In this document: one piece after another, positions 52,925 through 62,042 of the stretch | How positions within the stretch are numbered: position 1 is the first letter of the stretch | How the letters are laid out: every line of letters begins with the position of its first letter | Origin: Chengkuizengella axinellae | Lineage (GTDB): Bacteria; Bacillota; Bacilli; Paenibacillales; KCTC-33759 | Length of the DNA: 64,000 bases | Direction of reading: 5' to 3' | Assembly (NCBI RefSeq): GCF_030730905.1 | Contig: NZ_JAVAMP010000006.1 | Span: 124,001-188,000 of the forward strand | Made by a program: the position numbers and the translations under genes | Notes under the pieces: model-generated | Told to the model about the DNA's origin: nothing | The model's database searches: none | Seen by the model: only the letters and a program-made list of their open reading frames with translations

Positions 52925-54991
52925 AGAAGAACTGCACCTCCATCTGTTAGATTGTGTCTAACAATTGGGGTGCAGTTCAAACATGCGTTTAGAAAAGCTT
53001 GATCATTTAAACGGCAGTTTATCTGCTCCTTATTTCGGAAGAATCGACTTTGAAGAGCAATTTCCTAACATTGAAAGTCTACAAAATATCTATATCGGTA
53101 AATTTGGAATTGAAGATATAGACAGTAGGGAAATTATTGTTGTTGATTGGAGGTCTCCCATTGCAAGTTTATTTTACTCCTTTAATGGAGGTGAAGAACC
53201 GGTATCATACGAATCGCCAGATGGATTCGTAGAAGGGAATATTCATTTAAAAAGGAATATTGTCATACGAAATCAAACCTTAGATCGAGTGGTGGACAGC
53301 TATGTTCGTGGTCAAGAGCATTTTGAAGGTGTATCAGACGAGTTTTTGATCTACAGACTTCAAGAAAATAAAGATGATAAACTCAAGGATATCGTCTCAA
53401 CCATTCAAGAAGAACAAGACAAAATTATCCGTTCTCCAAAAAACATGGCATTAATTATCCAAGGTGTTGCAGGCAGTGGAAAAACAACCGTAGCACTACA
53501 CCGACTTGCCTATCTCCTTTATCATTATCGTGATCAAATCAAAGCAGAAAATCTAATTATTTTTGCTCCTAATAAAATGTTTTTAGACTATATATCTAAT
53601 GTACTACCAGAGTTGGGAATTGGTAGAGTACAACAATATACTTTTTATGAATGGGCTTTGGAAATTATAGATTTCCCCTCAAAAATAAAAGTACATTCCA
53701 TTCAAGGGCAATATGAAAAATGGTTTAAGATTGGAGATGATCAGCTTGCAATCACGGATGTTAGTACTGAAAGATATAAAGGCTCACTTCAATTTCAACA
53801 AATTATACTCCAATGTTTAAGTACTTATGAAGAACATTGCATTCCTGATATGGATTTAGAACTATGGGAAGGCAAAATATTGAGTAGAGAAACGATTCAC
53901 AAATGGTTTTATGAAGAATATCAAATCTTTCCACTTATGATTCGACGTGATCATGTAACTAAAAGAATCACTAGATTTAAGAATTCAGAACTAAAATATA
54001 TAGATAAAGGCATTCAAAAGAAATTAAAATCGCAAGCCAATAAAGTGATAAGAAGTTATTTTAAAAAATGGACTGCTTTCACTGCAGTTGATTTTTACTC
54101 AGAAATTTTCTCTAAACCTTCCTCAGTTTTGTCCAACATAACACTTCTGATACCTGAAATAATAAAACAAGAAACAAAAAAATCCTTAAAAAATAAGGAA
54201 CTTCATTTTGAAGATTTAGCAGCATTACTTTACATCCATAACTATTTGTATGGAATAAAATCGGATTTTAAATATGATCACATCGTCATTGATGAGGCCC
54301 AGGATTATTCACCTTTTCAAGTGATCGTTCTGAAAGAACATGTCAGAAATCATTCATTTTCAATTTTAGGTGATTTAGCACAAGGCATTCATTCCTATCA
54401 TGGAATCAATGATTGGAAAGAAATTAGACAATTATTTAGTGAGGAAGAAACTTCGTATTTTCAACTTCAAGTTAGCTATCGTTCTACAGCAGAGATCATA
54501 CAATTTTCAAACAAGATTATATCCTTTTCAGAACAGTCTTTGTTACTAGCTACACCTGTTGTGAGAAGTGGACAGGAAGTTTCAATCAACCATACACCTA
54601 AGGAAAAGCTGCCAAATAAAATAAAGAATATAGTGGAAAAAGAAAAGAATGTCCATTCTATTGCTATCGTAGGTAGAACTGATGAAGAGTGTACTAAGCT
54701 TCATCGTTTACTATCGGAAGAAGGACTTCAGTGTCATCTAATCACGAGCAACTTGGAAAACTATGACGGGGGGATATCTATAGTTCCTGCTTTCTTAGCA
54801 AAAGGACTTGAGTTCGATGTGGTTATCATTGTAGATGTCGATGAAGAGCATTATCCAAAAAATGAGCTGAATATCAAATTACTGTATGTCGCATGTACCA
54901 GAGCATTACATAAACTATATCTCCTTTATTCGAATAACCCCTCTCCACTCATTTCTTAAATAAAAAGAATAACTAGAAAGCGTTCATCCAA

Positions 54992-55035
54992 GAGCTAGAA
55001 ACGTTAATCATAGATGTATATCTTGTATCTAGCTC
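54992..55035. terminator. Hairpin after helD
   Basis: Perfect arms GAGCTAGA/TCTAGCTC with a 28-nt loop, 33 bases after the helD stop. There is no U run, so it is a weak candidate terminator. Confidence 0.4.
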
Positions 55036-55121
55036 TGGATTAAAATTACAGACAACTATAACCCTTTTATCAAGTAACTCTTCAATTCCCACCTAGCATT
55101 ACTCTGACAAACTATGTTCAC

Positions 55122-55150
55122 TTGTAAAAATATAATAGAATTGGTATAAT
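55122..55150 (+). promoter_or_regulatory. Sigma-A promoter of the first GH30 gene
   Basis: TTGTAA, 17-bp spacer, TATAAT, with a cre directly downstream. Confidence 0.75.
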
Positions 55151-55157
55151 CAAAAGC

Positions 55158-55171
55158 TGAAAACGATTTCA
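55158..55171. promoter_or_regulatory. Catabolite-response element (cre) of the first GH30 gene
   Basis: TGAAAACGATTTCA fits the CcpA consensus TGWAANCGNTNWCA at every position. It overlaps the transcription start region, so CcpA would repress in rich sugar conditions. Confidence 0.85.
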
Positions 55172-55240
55172 GTTTATTTGCTGCATAAGACGGTAAAGAT
55201 GAATTACAATTAGACAATGCAAACTAAGGAGGACATACAT

Positions 55241-56722
55241 ATGACCAAAACAAAACAATCAAATCGTAAGATCATATCAGTGGTATTCATTGCTGCTATT
55301 GTTATTATTGCTATCTTTGCAATTCGAAATTTAACGGCTTCAAACAGTACAGCCCAAGTTTTTTTAAGTTCTGAATCTTCCAACACTCCGCCAAAAAACG
55401 CGAGCTGGTATACTGATCCAGCCTTTGCAATGGAAGGTGTTCAGTATGAATTGAGCAAACAAGAAGATATCCCATTAACAAAGCCAAGTGATCAAAATGT
55501 AACTACAATTAACGTTGACCCTAACGTTGAATACCAAACTATGTTAGGTATTGGAACTTCATTAGAAGAGTCAACGATTTATAATTTATCCTTAATGTCG
55601 CCTGAAAAAAGAGATGGAGTACTTCGCAAGCTTATTGATCCTGAAAATGGAGCTGGCATGAGTACATTCAGAATTACATTCGGTACATCAGATTTTACTG
55701 GACAAGAATTTTATACTTACGAGGATACACAGGGTGAATTCTCTATTCAAAAAGATATTGATAATAATATCGTTGCTACAGTTAAAGAAGCCATTGCAAT
55801 TGGTGAAGAAACTGGCAATCCAATTAAAATCTATGCAAGCTCTTGGTCTCCTCCAGCATGGATGAAAAGCAGTAATAGTTTAATCGGTGGATTTCTAGAA
55901 TTAGAATACATCGATGATCTAGCAGTGTATTATCGCAAAGCGGTTCAAGCATATGAAGAACAAGGTATTCCAATCTACGCGATGACAATACAAAACGAAC
56001 CATTATACGCTGCACCTGATTACCCAAGCATGAGACTTGTGGCTGAAGATGAGCGAGATATTATCCTTGCTCTAAAGAAAGAGTTTGAAGAAAATAATAT
56101 TACAACTAAGCTTTGGACATTTGACCATAACTTTGGACAGGCTTGGAGCTACATTCCAGCAATATTAGATGATCCCGAGGCATTTGCAGCTGTTGACGGT
56201 GTAGCTTTTCATGATTATAGTGGTGAACCAACAGTTATGTCTCAAGTTCACGATAAGTACCCAGAGAAAAATGTGTTAGTAACTGAACGTACTGTATGGG
56301 GTACTGAAGGAGCCGATCGTATAGCTCAATACATTCGAAATTGGGCGACATCTTATAATGCTTGGGTGACGATGCTGGATCAAAACATTGCACCTGAACA
56401 ATGGACTGGTACACCTGATCCAACGATGTTAATACAGAATCCTGAGGATCGTGACATGTATTGGATTACACCTGAATACAACTTTATAGCTCAATATACG
56501 AAGTTTTTACAAGAAGGGGCTAAACGTATCGAGAGTGATTATGGTGCAGCTGATACTGTAACAAATGTATCTTTCTTAAATCCAGACGGAACAATCGTTT
56601 CTATAGTTATCAATCAAACAGATACAGATCAAACCTTTAAGATTTTATCAGAGGAAAACGAGCTTCTTGCAACAATTCCTGCTAAAACGGTTGGAACATA
56701 TACATGGGCTAAAGCAGATTAG
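55241..56722 (+). CDS. GH30-family glycoside hydrolase, membrane-anchored form
   Basis: 493 residues. A hydrophobic segment at about 12-29 without an obvious cleavage site suggests a signal anchor. Then follow the GH30 (beta/alpha)8 barrel and a beta-rich C-terminal subdomain. Acid/base Glu253 (TIQNEPLYA) and nucleophile Glu349 (VTERTVWG) are visible, with WSPPAWMK typical of the family. GH30 enzymes cut beta-1,6-glucan, glucosylceramide or xylan; this sequence does not decide which. GGAGG with 8-base spacing supports ATG 55241. It is preceded by a promoter and cre, ends in its own terminator and has a paralogue downstream. Confidence 0.88.
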   Translation: MTKTKQSNRKIISVVFIAAIVIIAIFAIRNLTASNSTAQVFLSSESSNTPPKNASWYTDPAFAMEGVQYELSKQEDIPLTKPSDQNVTTINVDPNVEYQTMLGIGTSLEESTIYNLSLMSPEKRDGVLRKLIDPENGAGMSTFRITFGTSDFTGQEFYTYEDTQGEFSIQKDIDNNIVATVKEAIAIGEETGNPIKIYASSWSPPAWMKSSNSLIGGFLELEYIDDLAVYYRKAVQAYEEQGIPIYAMTIQNEPLYAAPDYPSMRLVAEDERDIILALKKEFEENNITTKLWTFDHNFGQAWSYIPAILDDPEAFAAVDGVAFHDYSGEPTVMSQVHDKYPEKNVLVTERTVWGTEGADRIAQYIRNWATSYNAWVTMLDQNIAPEQWTGTPDPTMLIQNPEDRDMYWITPEYNFIAQYTKFLQEGAKRIESDYGAADTVTNVSFLNPDGTIVSIVINQTDTDQTFKILSEENELLATIPAKTVGTYTWAKAD

Positions 56723-56738
56723 TCACTAATATTTCTAT

Positions 56739-56769
56739 AAAAATAGTCCCCCTGGCGGGACTATTTTTA
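56739..56769 (+). terminator. Terminator of the first GH30 gene
   Basis: Perfect stem AAAATAGTCCC/GGGACTATTTT with a CCTGGC loop and continued T run, between convergent genes. Confidence 0.93.
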
Positions 56770-56770
56770 T

Positions 56771-57253
56771 TCATTTTCCTCCCTTATGTTTCAAATAGTA
56801 AGCATAATCTGTTGCATTCGTTTCATATTTCAACCTTCTTAACATTGTAGTGATATTCCCTCTATGATAACTTCCGTGATTTACAACTGTAAGTATAATT
56901 TCTCCAATCGTATTTTTCAATCTATCTCCTGTCCTTTGGCTAACCATCTCTATCTCTTTATTTAGATCCTTTTGTTCAGAAAAAAAAGTTCTATAAAAGG
57001 TATGTATGTCTGCAAACTGCTCTCTATATTCATTTAATGAATAGTGTTGAGTCTGCTTATGCTTAACCCCAATTAATCTAGCATGCCACAAACGATCTAC
57101 AAAAAGGACATGTTCTAACACACGATCTATAGACTCAAATCCTGCATCAAATTTACTTGTTAGCGCATCTTCAGGCAATTCCTTTAAATGTCGAATCAAT
57201 TGTTGATAAGACCATGCATGATATTCAAAAAACTCAAGTATCATATGATTCAT
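56771..57253 (-). CDS. DinB-family protein
   Basis: 160 residues, four-helix DinB/YfiT fold; metal-binding histidines are seen in FFEYHAWSYQ, LEHVLFVDRLWHARL and NHGSYHRGNITTMLR. Family members include thiol S-transferases and DNA damage-induced proteins; the substrate is unknown. ATG 57253 has AAGGAG 8 bases upstream. It lies between the GH30 paralogues on the opposite strand. Confidence 0.85.
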   Translation of the reverse strand: MNHMILEFFEYHAWSYQQLIRHLKELPEDALTSKFDAGFESIDRVLEHVLFVDRLWHARLIGVKHKQTQHYSLNEYREQFADIHTFYRTFFSEQKDLNKEIEMVSQRTGDRLKNTIGEIILTVVNHGSYHRGNITTMLRRLKYETNATDYAYYLKHKGGK

Positions 57254-57371
57254 TAAAAACACTCCTTAGTTGATTAATTTCTTAAACTACTTTTTAATTC
57301 TGCCCGCTTGTAATATACGTATGTTTATTATATCCATATTTGAACCGTCTTTTTGAATTCTATTTTCATCC

Positions 57372-57407
57372 AAAATACTAATTAATAGATTGAATAATTA
57401 GTATTTT
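57372..57407. promoter_or_regulatory. Perfect 13-bp inverted repeat over the -35 of the second GH30 gene
   Basis: AAAATACTAATTA (57372-57384) and TAATTAGTATTTT (57395-57407) flank 10 bases that contain the start of the -35 hexamer. This is the shape of an operator for a dimeric regulator. The first GH30 promoter has no equivalent. Confidence 0.7.
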
Positions 57408-57418
57408 ACTAGTATAAT
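57390..57418 (+). promoter_or_regulatory. Sigma-A promoter of the second GH30 gene
   Basis: TTGAAT, 17-bp spacer, TATAAT, followed 8 bases later by a cre-like site. Confidence 0.75.
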
Positions 57419-57425
57419 CATAAAA

Positions 57426-57439
57426 TGAAAACGATTCCA
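57426..57439. promoter_or_regulatory. Cre-like site of the second GH30 gene
   Basis: TGAAAACGATTCCA matches the CcpA consensus at 13 of 14 positions (C in place of W before CA) and lies in the same position relative to the -10 box as the first gene's site. Confidence 0.7.
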
Positions 57440-57522
57440 TAAATGAATGGTGAAAGGAGGAAGGGTTGATAGTTAGTCGTTATTAAATATACTTTAAACA
57501 TATTTTCTAGGAGGATTTACAC

Positions 57523-59445
57523 ATGGTAACAACACAGCAAACTGTTAAAAGAGCTATTATTTTATCACTTGTCTTTGCACTAGCCTTTACTTCACTTATT
57601 TTCTCAATATCTACACCTAATCATGTAAGCGCTGCCGAATCTACAGTAGAGGTTTACTTTAGTTCAGAGTCTAGCAATACTGCACCGAAAAGTGGAAGTT
57701 GGTATACGAATCCAGCATTCGCTATGTCTGGTGTTGAATATCAATTAAGTAAACAAGCAGATATTCCTTTAACTGATCCAAGTGGAGCAAATGTAACTAC
57801 AATTCAAGTGAATCCAGAAATAGAATATCAGACGATATTAGGAGTAGGTACATCTTTGGAAGAATCAACAATATACAATTTATCCTTAATGTCAGCTGAA
57901 AAACGTGATGAAGTGCTTCGCAAACTAATTGATCCTGTTAATGGAGCTGGAATGAATGTATTTAGAATTACATTCGGTGCTTCAGATTTTACAGGTCGTG
58001 AATTTTATTCTTACGAAGACATTCCTGGTCAATTTTCCATTCAAAAAGATATCGATTTCAATATCATTTCTACAGTTCAGCAAGCGATTGAAATAGGTAA
58101 TGAAACAGGAAATCCAATCAAAATCTTTGCAAGCTCTTGGTCTGCACCTGCGTGGATGAAAACAAACAACAGTTTAATTGGAGGTTTTCTGAAATGGGAG
58201 CACCATAATGATTTAGCAGCGTATTATCGTAAAGCTATTCAAGCTTATGAAGAATTAGGTATTCCAATTTATGCAATGACGATTCAAAATGAGCCTCTTT
58301 ATGCAGCACCAGATTACCCTAGTATGCAGCTTACACCTGAGAACGAAAGAGAAATCATTTTAGCATTAAAAAGCGAATTTGATACTCACGGTATAACGAC
58401 CAAACTATGGAGTTTTGATCATAACTTTGAGCAAGTTTGGGATTACATCCCTGAAATCCTAAACCACCCGGAAGCAAATGCAGCCGTTGATGGTGTAGCT
58501 TTTCATGATTATGCTGGTGAACCAACACGAATGACAGAAGTTCATAATAACTACTCAAATAAAAACGTACTCGTAACGGAACGTACCGTATGGGGCACAA
58601 GTGGTGCAGATCGTATTGCACAATATTTCCGCAATTGGGCCATCTCTTATAATGCTTGGGTGACAATGTTGGATCAAAACATCGCACCTGAACAATGGAC
58701 AGGCACTCCAGATCCTACTATGCTTATTCAGAGTCCAGACAACAGAGACACATATTGGACAACACCTGAATACAACTTTATTGCTCAATTCTCGAAGTTC
58801 ATCCAAGATGGAGCAAAGCGCATTGACAGCAATTATGGTTCAGCTAATACAGTGACTAATGTCTCCTTTTTAAACCCTGACAACAGCATTGTATCCGTTG
58901 TCATCAACCAAACAGATAGTGTTCAAACGTTCAAAATATTATCCGGTGGAAAAGAAATTCTTTCTACTATTCCTGCCAAAACCGTAGGAACGTATACATG
59001 GTTAAAAACAGAGCCTGGAAATGGAAATACAGGTTCCGATGCACCTATCGGTTCTATCATTGCAATCAAAGCGATGGCGAACGACAAGTTTGTTTCTGCT
59101 GAAGATGAAGGAATCAGTCCTTTGATCGCCAACCGTGATGCTGCTCAAGGTTGGGAACAATTTGAAGTCGTTGATGGAGGAGATGGTTTTATAGCTCTGA
59201 AGTCATTAGCAAATGGAAAATATGTAACTGCGGAAAATGGTGGTGATAGCGATTTAATCGCCAATCGTGATACTATTCAAGGTTGGGAGCAATTTAGATG
59301 GATTGATAATGGTGATGGGACCTTCTCTCTTCAAGCAAACGCAAATGGATTGTATGTTACTGCTGAAGATGGAGGAAACAGTCCTTTAATTGCTAATCGA
59401 AACTCCATTGATGGATGGGAAAAATTCCAATACTTTATTCAATAG
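57523..59445 (+). CDS. Secreted GH30 glycoside hydrolase with C-terminal fascin-like repeats
   Basis: 640 residues: cleavable signal peptide (about 1-37, ending VSAA), the GH30 domain (about 40-500) with acid/base Glu257 (TIQNEPLYA) and nucleophile Glu353 (VTERTVWG), and three C-terminal repeats of about 43 residues (from about 510; LANGKYVTAENGGDS, LIANR and WE(Q/K)F in each) that form a beta-trefoil-like, fascin-type module, probably carbohydrate-binding. It is closely related to the upstream gene over the whole GH30 part, including identical stretches, so a duplication is likely. GGAGG supports the ATG at 57523. Confidence 0.9.
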   Translation: MVTTQQTVKRAIILSLVFALAFTSLIFSISTPNHVSAAESTVEVYFSSESSNTAPKSGSWYTNPAFAMSGVEYQLSKQADIPLTDPSGANVTTIQVNPEIEYQTILGVGTSLEESTIYNLSLMSAEKRDEVLRKLIDPVNGAGMNVFRITFGASDFTGREFYSYEDIPGQFSIQKDIDFNIISTVQQAIEIGNETGNPIKIFASSWSAPAWMKTNNSLIGGFLKWEHHNDLAAYYRKAIQAYEELGIPIYAMTIQNEPLYAAPDYPSMQLTPENEREIILALKSEFDTHGITTKLWSFDHNFEQVWDYIPEILNHPEANAAVDGVAFHDYAGEPTRMTEVHNNYSNKNVLVTERTVWGTSGADRIAQYFRNWAISYNAWVTMLDQNIAPEQWTGTPDPTMLIQSPDNRDTYWTTPEYNFIAQFSKFIQDGAKRIDSNYGSANTVTNVSFLNPDNSIVSVVINQTDSVQTFKILSGGKEILSTIPAKTVGTYTWLKTEPGNGNTGSDAPIGSIIAIKAMANDKFVSAEDEGISPLIANRDAAQGWEQFEVVDGGDGFIALKSLANGKYVTAENGGDSDLIANRDTIQGWEQFRWIDNGDGTFSLQANANGLYVTAEDGGNSPLIANRNSIDGWEKFQYFIQ

Positions 59446-59454
59446 TTATTAAGC

Positions 59455-59588
59455 AAGAGGCTGGGACAAAACCCAGCAAAAATGAATAAACCGCATGAAA
59501 TCAAATTTATAAACCTTGATTTCATGCGGTTTTAATTATGCTTATTGTACAAAAACCAGCTAGATTTCAACTTATGTCCCAGCCTCTT
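59455..59588. repeat. 134-bp palindromic element after the second GH30 gene
   Basis: 14-bp outer arms AAGAGGCTGGGACA (59455-59468) / TGTCCCAGCCTCTT (59575-59588) enclose a perfect 14-bp inner hairpin (CCGCATGAAATCAA, 59491-59504 / TTGATTTCATGCGG, 59516-59529) with TTTTAATT after it. The inner part would terminate the GH30 transcript. The outer GAGGCTGGGACA motif resembles ends seen in IS1182-family or related small elements of Bacillota, an inference. Confidence 0.75.
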
Positions 59589-60125
59589 TTTCTTAAAGGG
59601 ATGGCTGATGTTTATTTGTGGTTTATTTATGTAAGAAAGTTTTTTCCTTTTTTTAGGTTTTACATAACACATTTCTTTCAACATTTTTAAATCGTCTTTG
59701 TATTGTTGGACTTTTTGCTGACTAGGGTAGATTACCTTTTCAACAGCTTTTAAATATTGTTCAATTGCCTCCACAAATTGTGGGACAGTATCTTCTTTAA
59801 ATTTTAAATGCCCATTTAAAGTGCCTTTAATATCCTCTTTTAAGGCCCAAGCATGAAAAAGCAAATTGTATAAACATAATACCCTTACACTAATATCTAT
59901 ATCTTTTACAATATTACCTGTGTTTGTTACAACTAGATATTTCAAACGGTTAGCATCAGAAAGTCCATAAAGATAACCTTTATAGATTCCAATAAAATAA
60001 TAATCATTTTCTTTCATACGAAGTTTCGGTTTCATTTTTAGAGCCATTTTTCTAAAGGATGTAAAATCCTTTGAAGCTTCTAAATACACCCCTTCTGCTG
60101 GTTCCATCATCTGTATAATGATCAT
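59532..60125 (-). CDS. Unknown basic protein whose C-terminus is encoded by the palindromic element
   Basis: About 197 residues from ATG 60125 (AAAGGAT 12 bases away; other in-frame starts are possible). Predominantly helical, many Lys and Tyr, no TM helix, no known motif. The last residues (KKKRLGHKLKSSWFLYNKHN) are read from the arm of the repeat, so the original stop was probably replaced. Family unrecognised. Confidence 0.5.
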   Translation of the reverse strand: MIIIQMMEPAEGVYLEASKDFTSFRKMALKMKPKLRMKENDYYFIGIYKGYLYGLSDANRLKYLVVTNTGNIVKDIDISVRVLCLYNLLFHAWALKEDIKGTLNGHLKFKEDTVPQFVEAIEQYLKAVEKVIYPSQQKVQQYKDDLKMLKEMCYVKPKKRKKLSYINKPQINISHPFKKKRLGHKLKSSWFLYNKHN

Positions 60126-60348
60126 TAGAATTTTTATCCTTTCTTGAAACAATTACTAGTTATTTTCCCTTGTCATAAATATGTATAGCTGAAGAAACAC
60201 TTTAGTTAATGCAACACTATTTCATAACTTTAAATACTAATTTTAGCATAAATGATTAGGGAAGTTATTTAACTCTATTATAGTAATTTATGGTAAAATT
60301 AAGTGGGTTAATTAATTCATGAGTCAAGGTTCTAAGGAGGTCTATATA

Positions 60349-60873
60349 ATGTTTAGATCATTTTCGTATATCATTTTTAGTATTATTTTGATTTTGAATA
60401 TTGCAGGTTGTAATAAATTTATCATAAAAAAAAAGGAGGAGTTGGTTACCAGTGTTAAAATAGAAGAGCAAACGAAAAGTTGGGAACAGAGCCCTCTGTT
60501 TGAGTATGATATTTATACAATGATCGGGGAAGAAGGACGCATTGGATTCATATATGACGATGATGAGGTATCTAAATTTTATCCTGACAAAACTCAGAAA
60601 TATATGTGGCATATTTGGGACGAAGATGAAAAGTTAGAAGGAGAAGTAGAAATTTATGCAACCCACGAAGATGAAGAAGAATCTATTTATATGCTCTCTT
60701 CAACTTTAACATCATATAAATATAGAGTAGATAAACCTGACACTATCATTCATAAAATCCCATCTGGTATGTCATTGCCCAAAAGTGGAATGTGGAGATT
60801 TGATGTTTTTATAGGGCAAGATAAAAGCCAACCCTATGCTTCAATTTATGTCAAAGTTCATGAAATGACTTAA
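60349..60873 (+). CDS. Lipoprotein, DUF4871-like
   Basis: 174 residues with lipobox LNIAGC (Cys22 or so) after a short basic N-terminus. The rest is extracytoplasmic, with RIGFIYDD, QKYMWHIWDED and MSLPKSGMWRFDVFIG, resembling DUF4871 (YhfM-like) lipoproteins of Bacillus. No known function. AAGGAGG supports ATG 60349. Monocistronic. Confidence 0.7.
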   Translation: MFRSFSYIIFSIILILNIAGCNKFIIKKKEELVTSVKIEEQTKSWEQSPLFEYDIYTMIGEEGRIGFIYDDDEVSKFYPDKTQKYMWHIWDEDEKLEGEVEIYATHEDEEESIYMLSSTLTSYKYRVDKPDTIIHKIPSGMSLPKSGMWRFDVFIGQDKSQPYASIYVKVHEMT

Positions 60874-61049
60874 ATTGTGTACAAAAATGGCTTAAATAAA
60901 GTTTGATCATTATATTTTCTATCTGCGTCAGATTGTGGAATAGTCTATATACTTACAAGAATTGAGTATTGTATCAAGGCTCTAATTTAGGACGCCTTCT
61001 ATATTCAAAAAGAGCGTCAGATTATTAAAGATATCATATACGTATAACT

Positions 61050-61868
61050 TTAAATTATCCATCCATTAAAAACCATTCCTAAATTTATGACAAAGTGAAA
61101 AACTATGGCTGGATATATACTATTGGTTTTTAACACTACAGTTGCATAGAAAAGTCCTCCCAAAGAAAACAGTAAACTTATGATTAGCGGTATTCCAATT
61201 GAAATATGTAAAAGACCAAACCCTACACTCGTGATAACGATAGCATAAAATGTGGAGACATATCTTTTTAAACTGGATAACAAAATATCTCTCCAAATTA
61301 TTTCTTCAAGTGAAGCGTTTATTACGGAAAATAAAATCCCAAAAACCAACATTTGTTTAACATAGCTTATTTCTTTATAGATAAACAGTGGTATAAAAAT
61401 TGTACTTGATACTATTAATCCGATTAGTAAAAAATTAGATAGTTTAATAGTATGGAATGGCAGCGTAATGCGCTTGTTCCATTTTGGCAACTTTGTAAAG
61501 GCAAATGTTCTTTGCTTATAGAAAATTTTTGTAAACACTAATCCAAAAACAATGAAAATGAGCATACTTCTTTTTATTAAAGTTTTTATTTCTAATGACA
61601 TGTCTCGACTATCAATATAGTTATTAACATATTGATATACTAAAAAGCTCAATAGAAAGGATATAAATAATGAGGTCAAAAAACGGTATTTGCCTGCTAA
61701 AGCATGGATAATGAGCAAAATAAAGAGCACTAATAAACTCCCACTCAATATATTTAATGATATAACAATAATACCTATGAAAAACAAGCTAGCCAATAAT
61801 ACAAAAAATATATTCTTCCAAGATAATGTAACCATTAAACCCTTCTTAATCCAAAACGTAATATTCAT
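61050..61868 (-). CDS. CPBP-family intramembrane protease
   Basis: About 272 residues with eight or so TM segments and the family motifs EExxxR (SLEEIIWRDILL), FxxxH (GFGLLHISIG) and HxxxN (VFHFVINLGM). These are intramembrane metal-dependent proteases of the Rce1/CaaX type; in bacteria some process bacteriocin or peptide immunity factors. ATG 61868 is chosen since GGTGAT precedes it. There is no neighbouring peptide gene. Confidence 0.8.
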   Translation of the reverse strand: MNITFWIKKGLMVTLSWKNIFFVLLASLFFIGIIVISLNILSGSLLVLFILLIIHALAGKYRFLTSLFISFLLSFLVYQYVNNYIDSRDMSLEIKTLIKRSMLIFIVFGLVFTKIFYKQRTFAFTKLPKWNKRITLPFHTIKLSNFLLIGLIVSSTIFIPLFIYKEISYVKQMLVFGILFSVINASLEEIIWRDILLSSLKRYVSTFYAIVITSVGFGLLHISIGIPLIISLLFSLGGLFYATVVLKTNSIYPAIVFHFVINLGMVFNGWII

Positions 61869-62042
61869 TTCTATATCACCGCTCTTCACTTCTTATTTAA
61901 GATAATGGCTCTTAAATGCATAGCTAATAGTTCAAGATTCTATACCTTAATTCCTTTCTCACTTCACAATCTACTCTTTAGAACCTGCCCCGGATCATAA
62001 AAAAAGCGCCATATCGTAGAATAATGATAGAGAAGGTCTCCA

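Larger units (their letters stand above)
51534..52979 (-). mobile_element. Complete IS3-family (IS150-like) insertion sequence
   Basis: 1446 bp with terminal inverted repeats (19 of 25 matching: TGAAGTGACCCC... and TGAACTGCACCCC...), 5'-TG...CA-3' ends and a 3-bp target duplication AAC at 51531-51533 and 52980-52982. It carries orfA and orfB transcribed toward the left end. Its right end folds into a hairpin that includes the orfA ribosome site. Confidence 0.95.
51399..54959 (+). pseudogene. helD: HelD-type helicase-like ATPase gene, interrupted by an insertion sequence
   Basis: Codons 1-45 (51399-51533, GGAG upstream) and the rest (from 52983) form a single frame when the IS and one copy of the AAC duplication are removed. 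The joined protein is about 703 residues: a short coiled N-terminus, LSAPYFGRIDF, Walker A GVAGSGKTTVALHRLAYL, VIDEAQDYSPFQ and C-terminal superfamily 1 motifs (QLQVSYRST, LYVACTRALHKL). HelD-family proteins recycle RNA polymerase. The 3' part has a possible TTG or ATG (52983) start behind the IS, so a truncated protein may still be made, but it lacks the N-terminus. Confidence 0.88.

Noticed and set aside
60989-61020. Terminator of the CPBP protease gene
   Set aside because: GACGC/GCGTC and a bulged CTT/GAA pair give a short stem and there is no U run on the minus strand.
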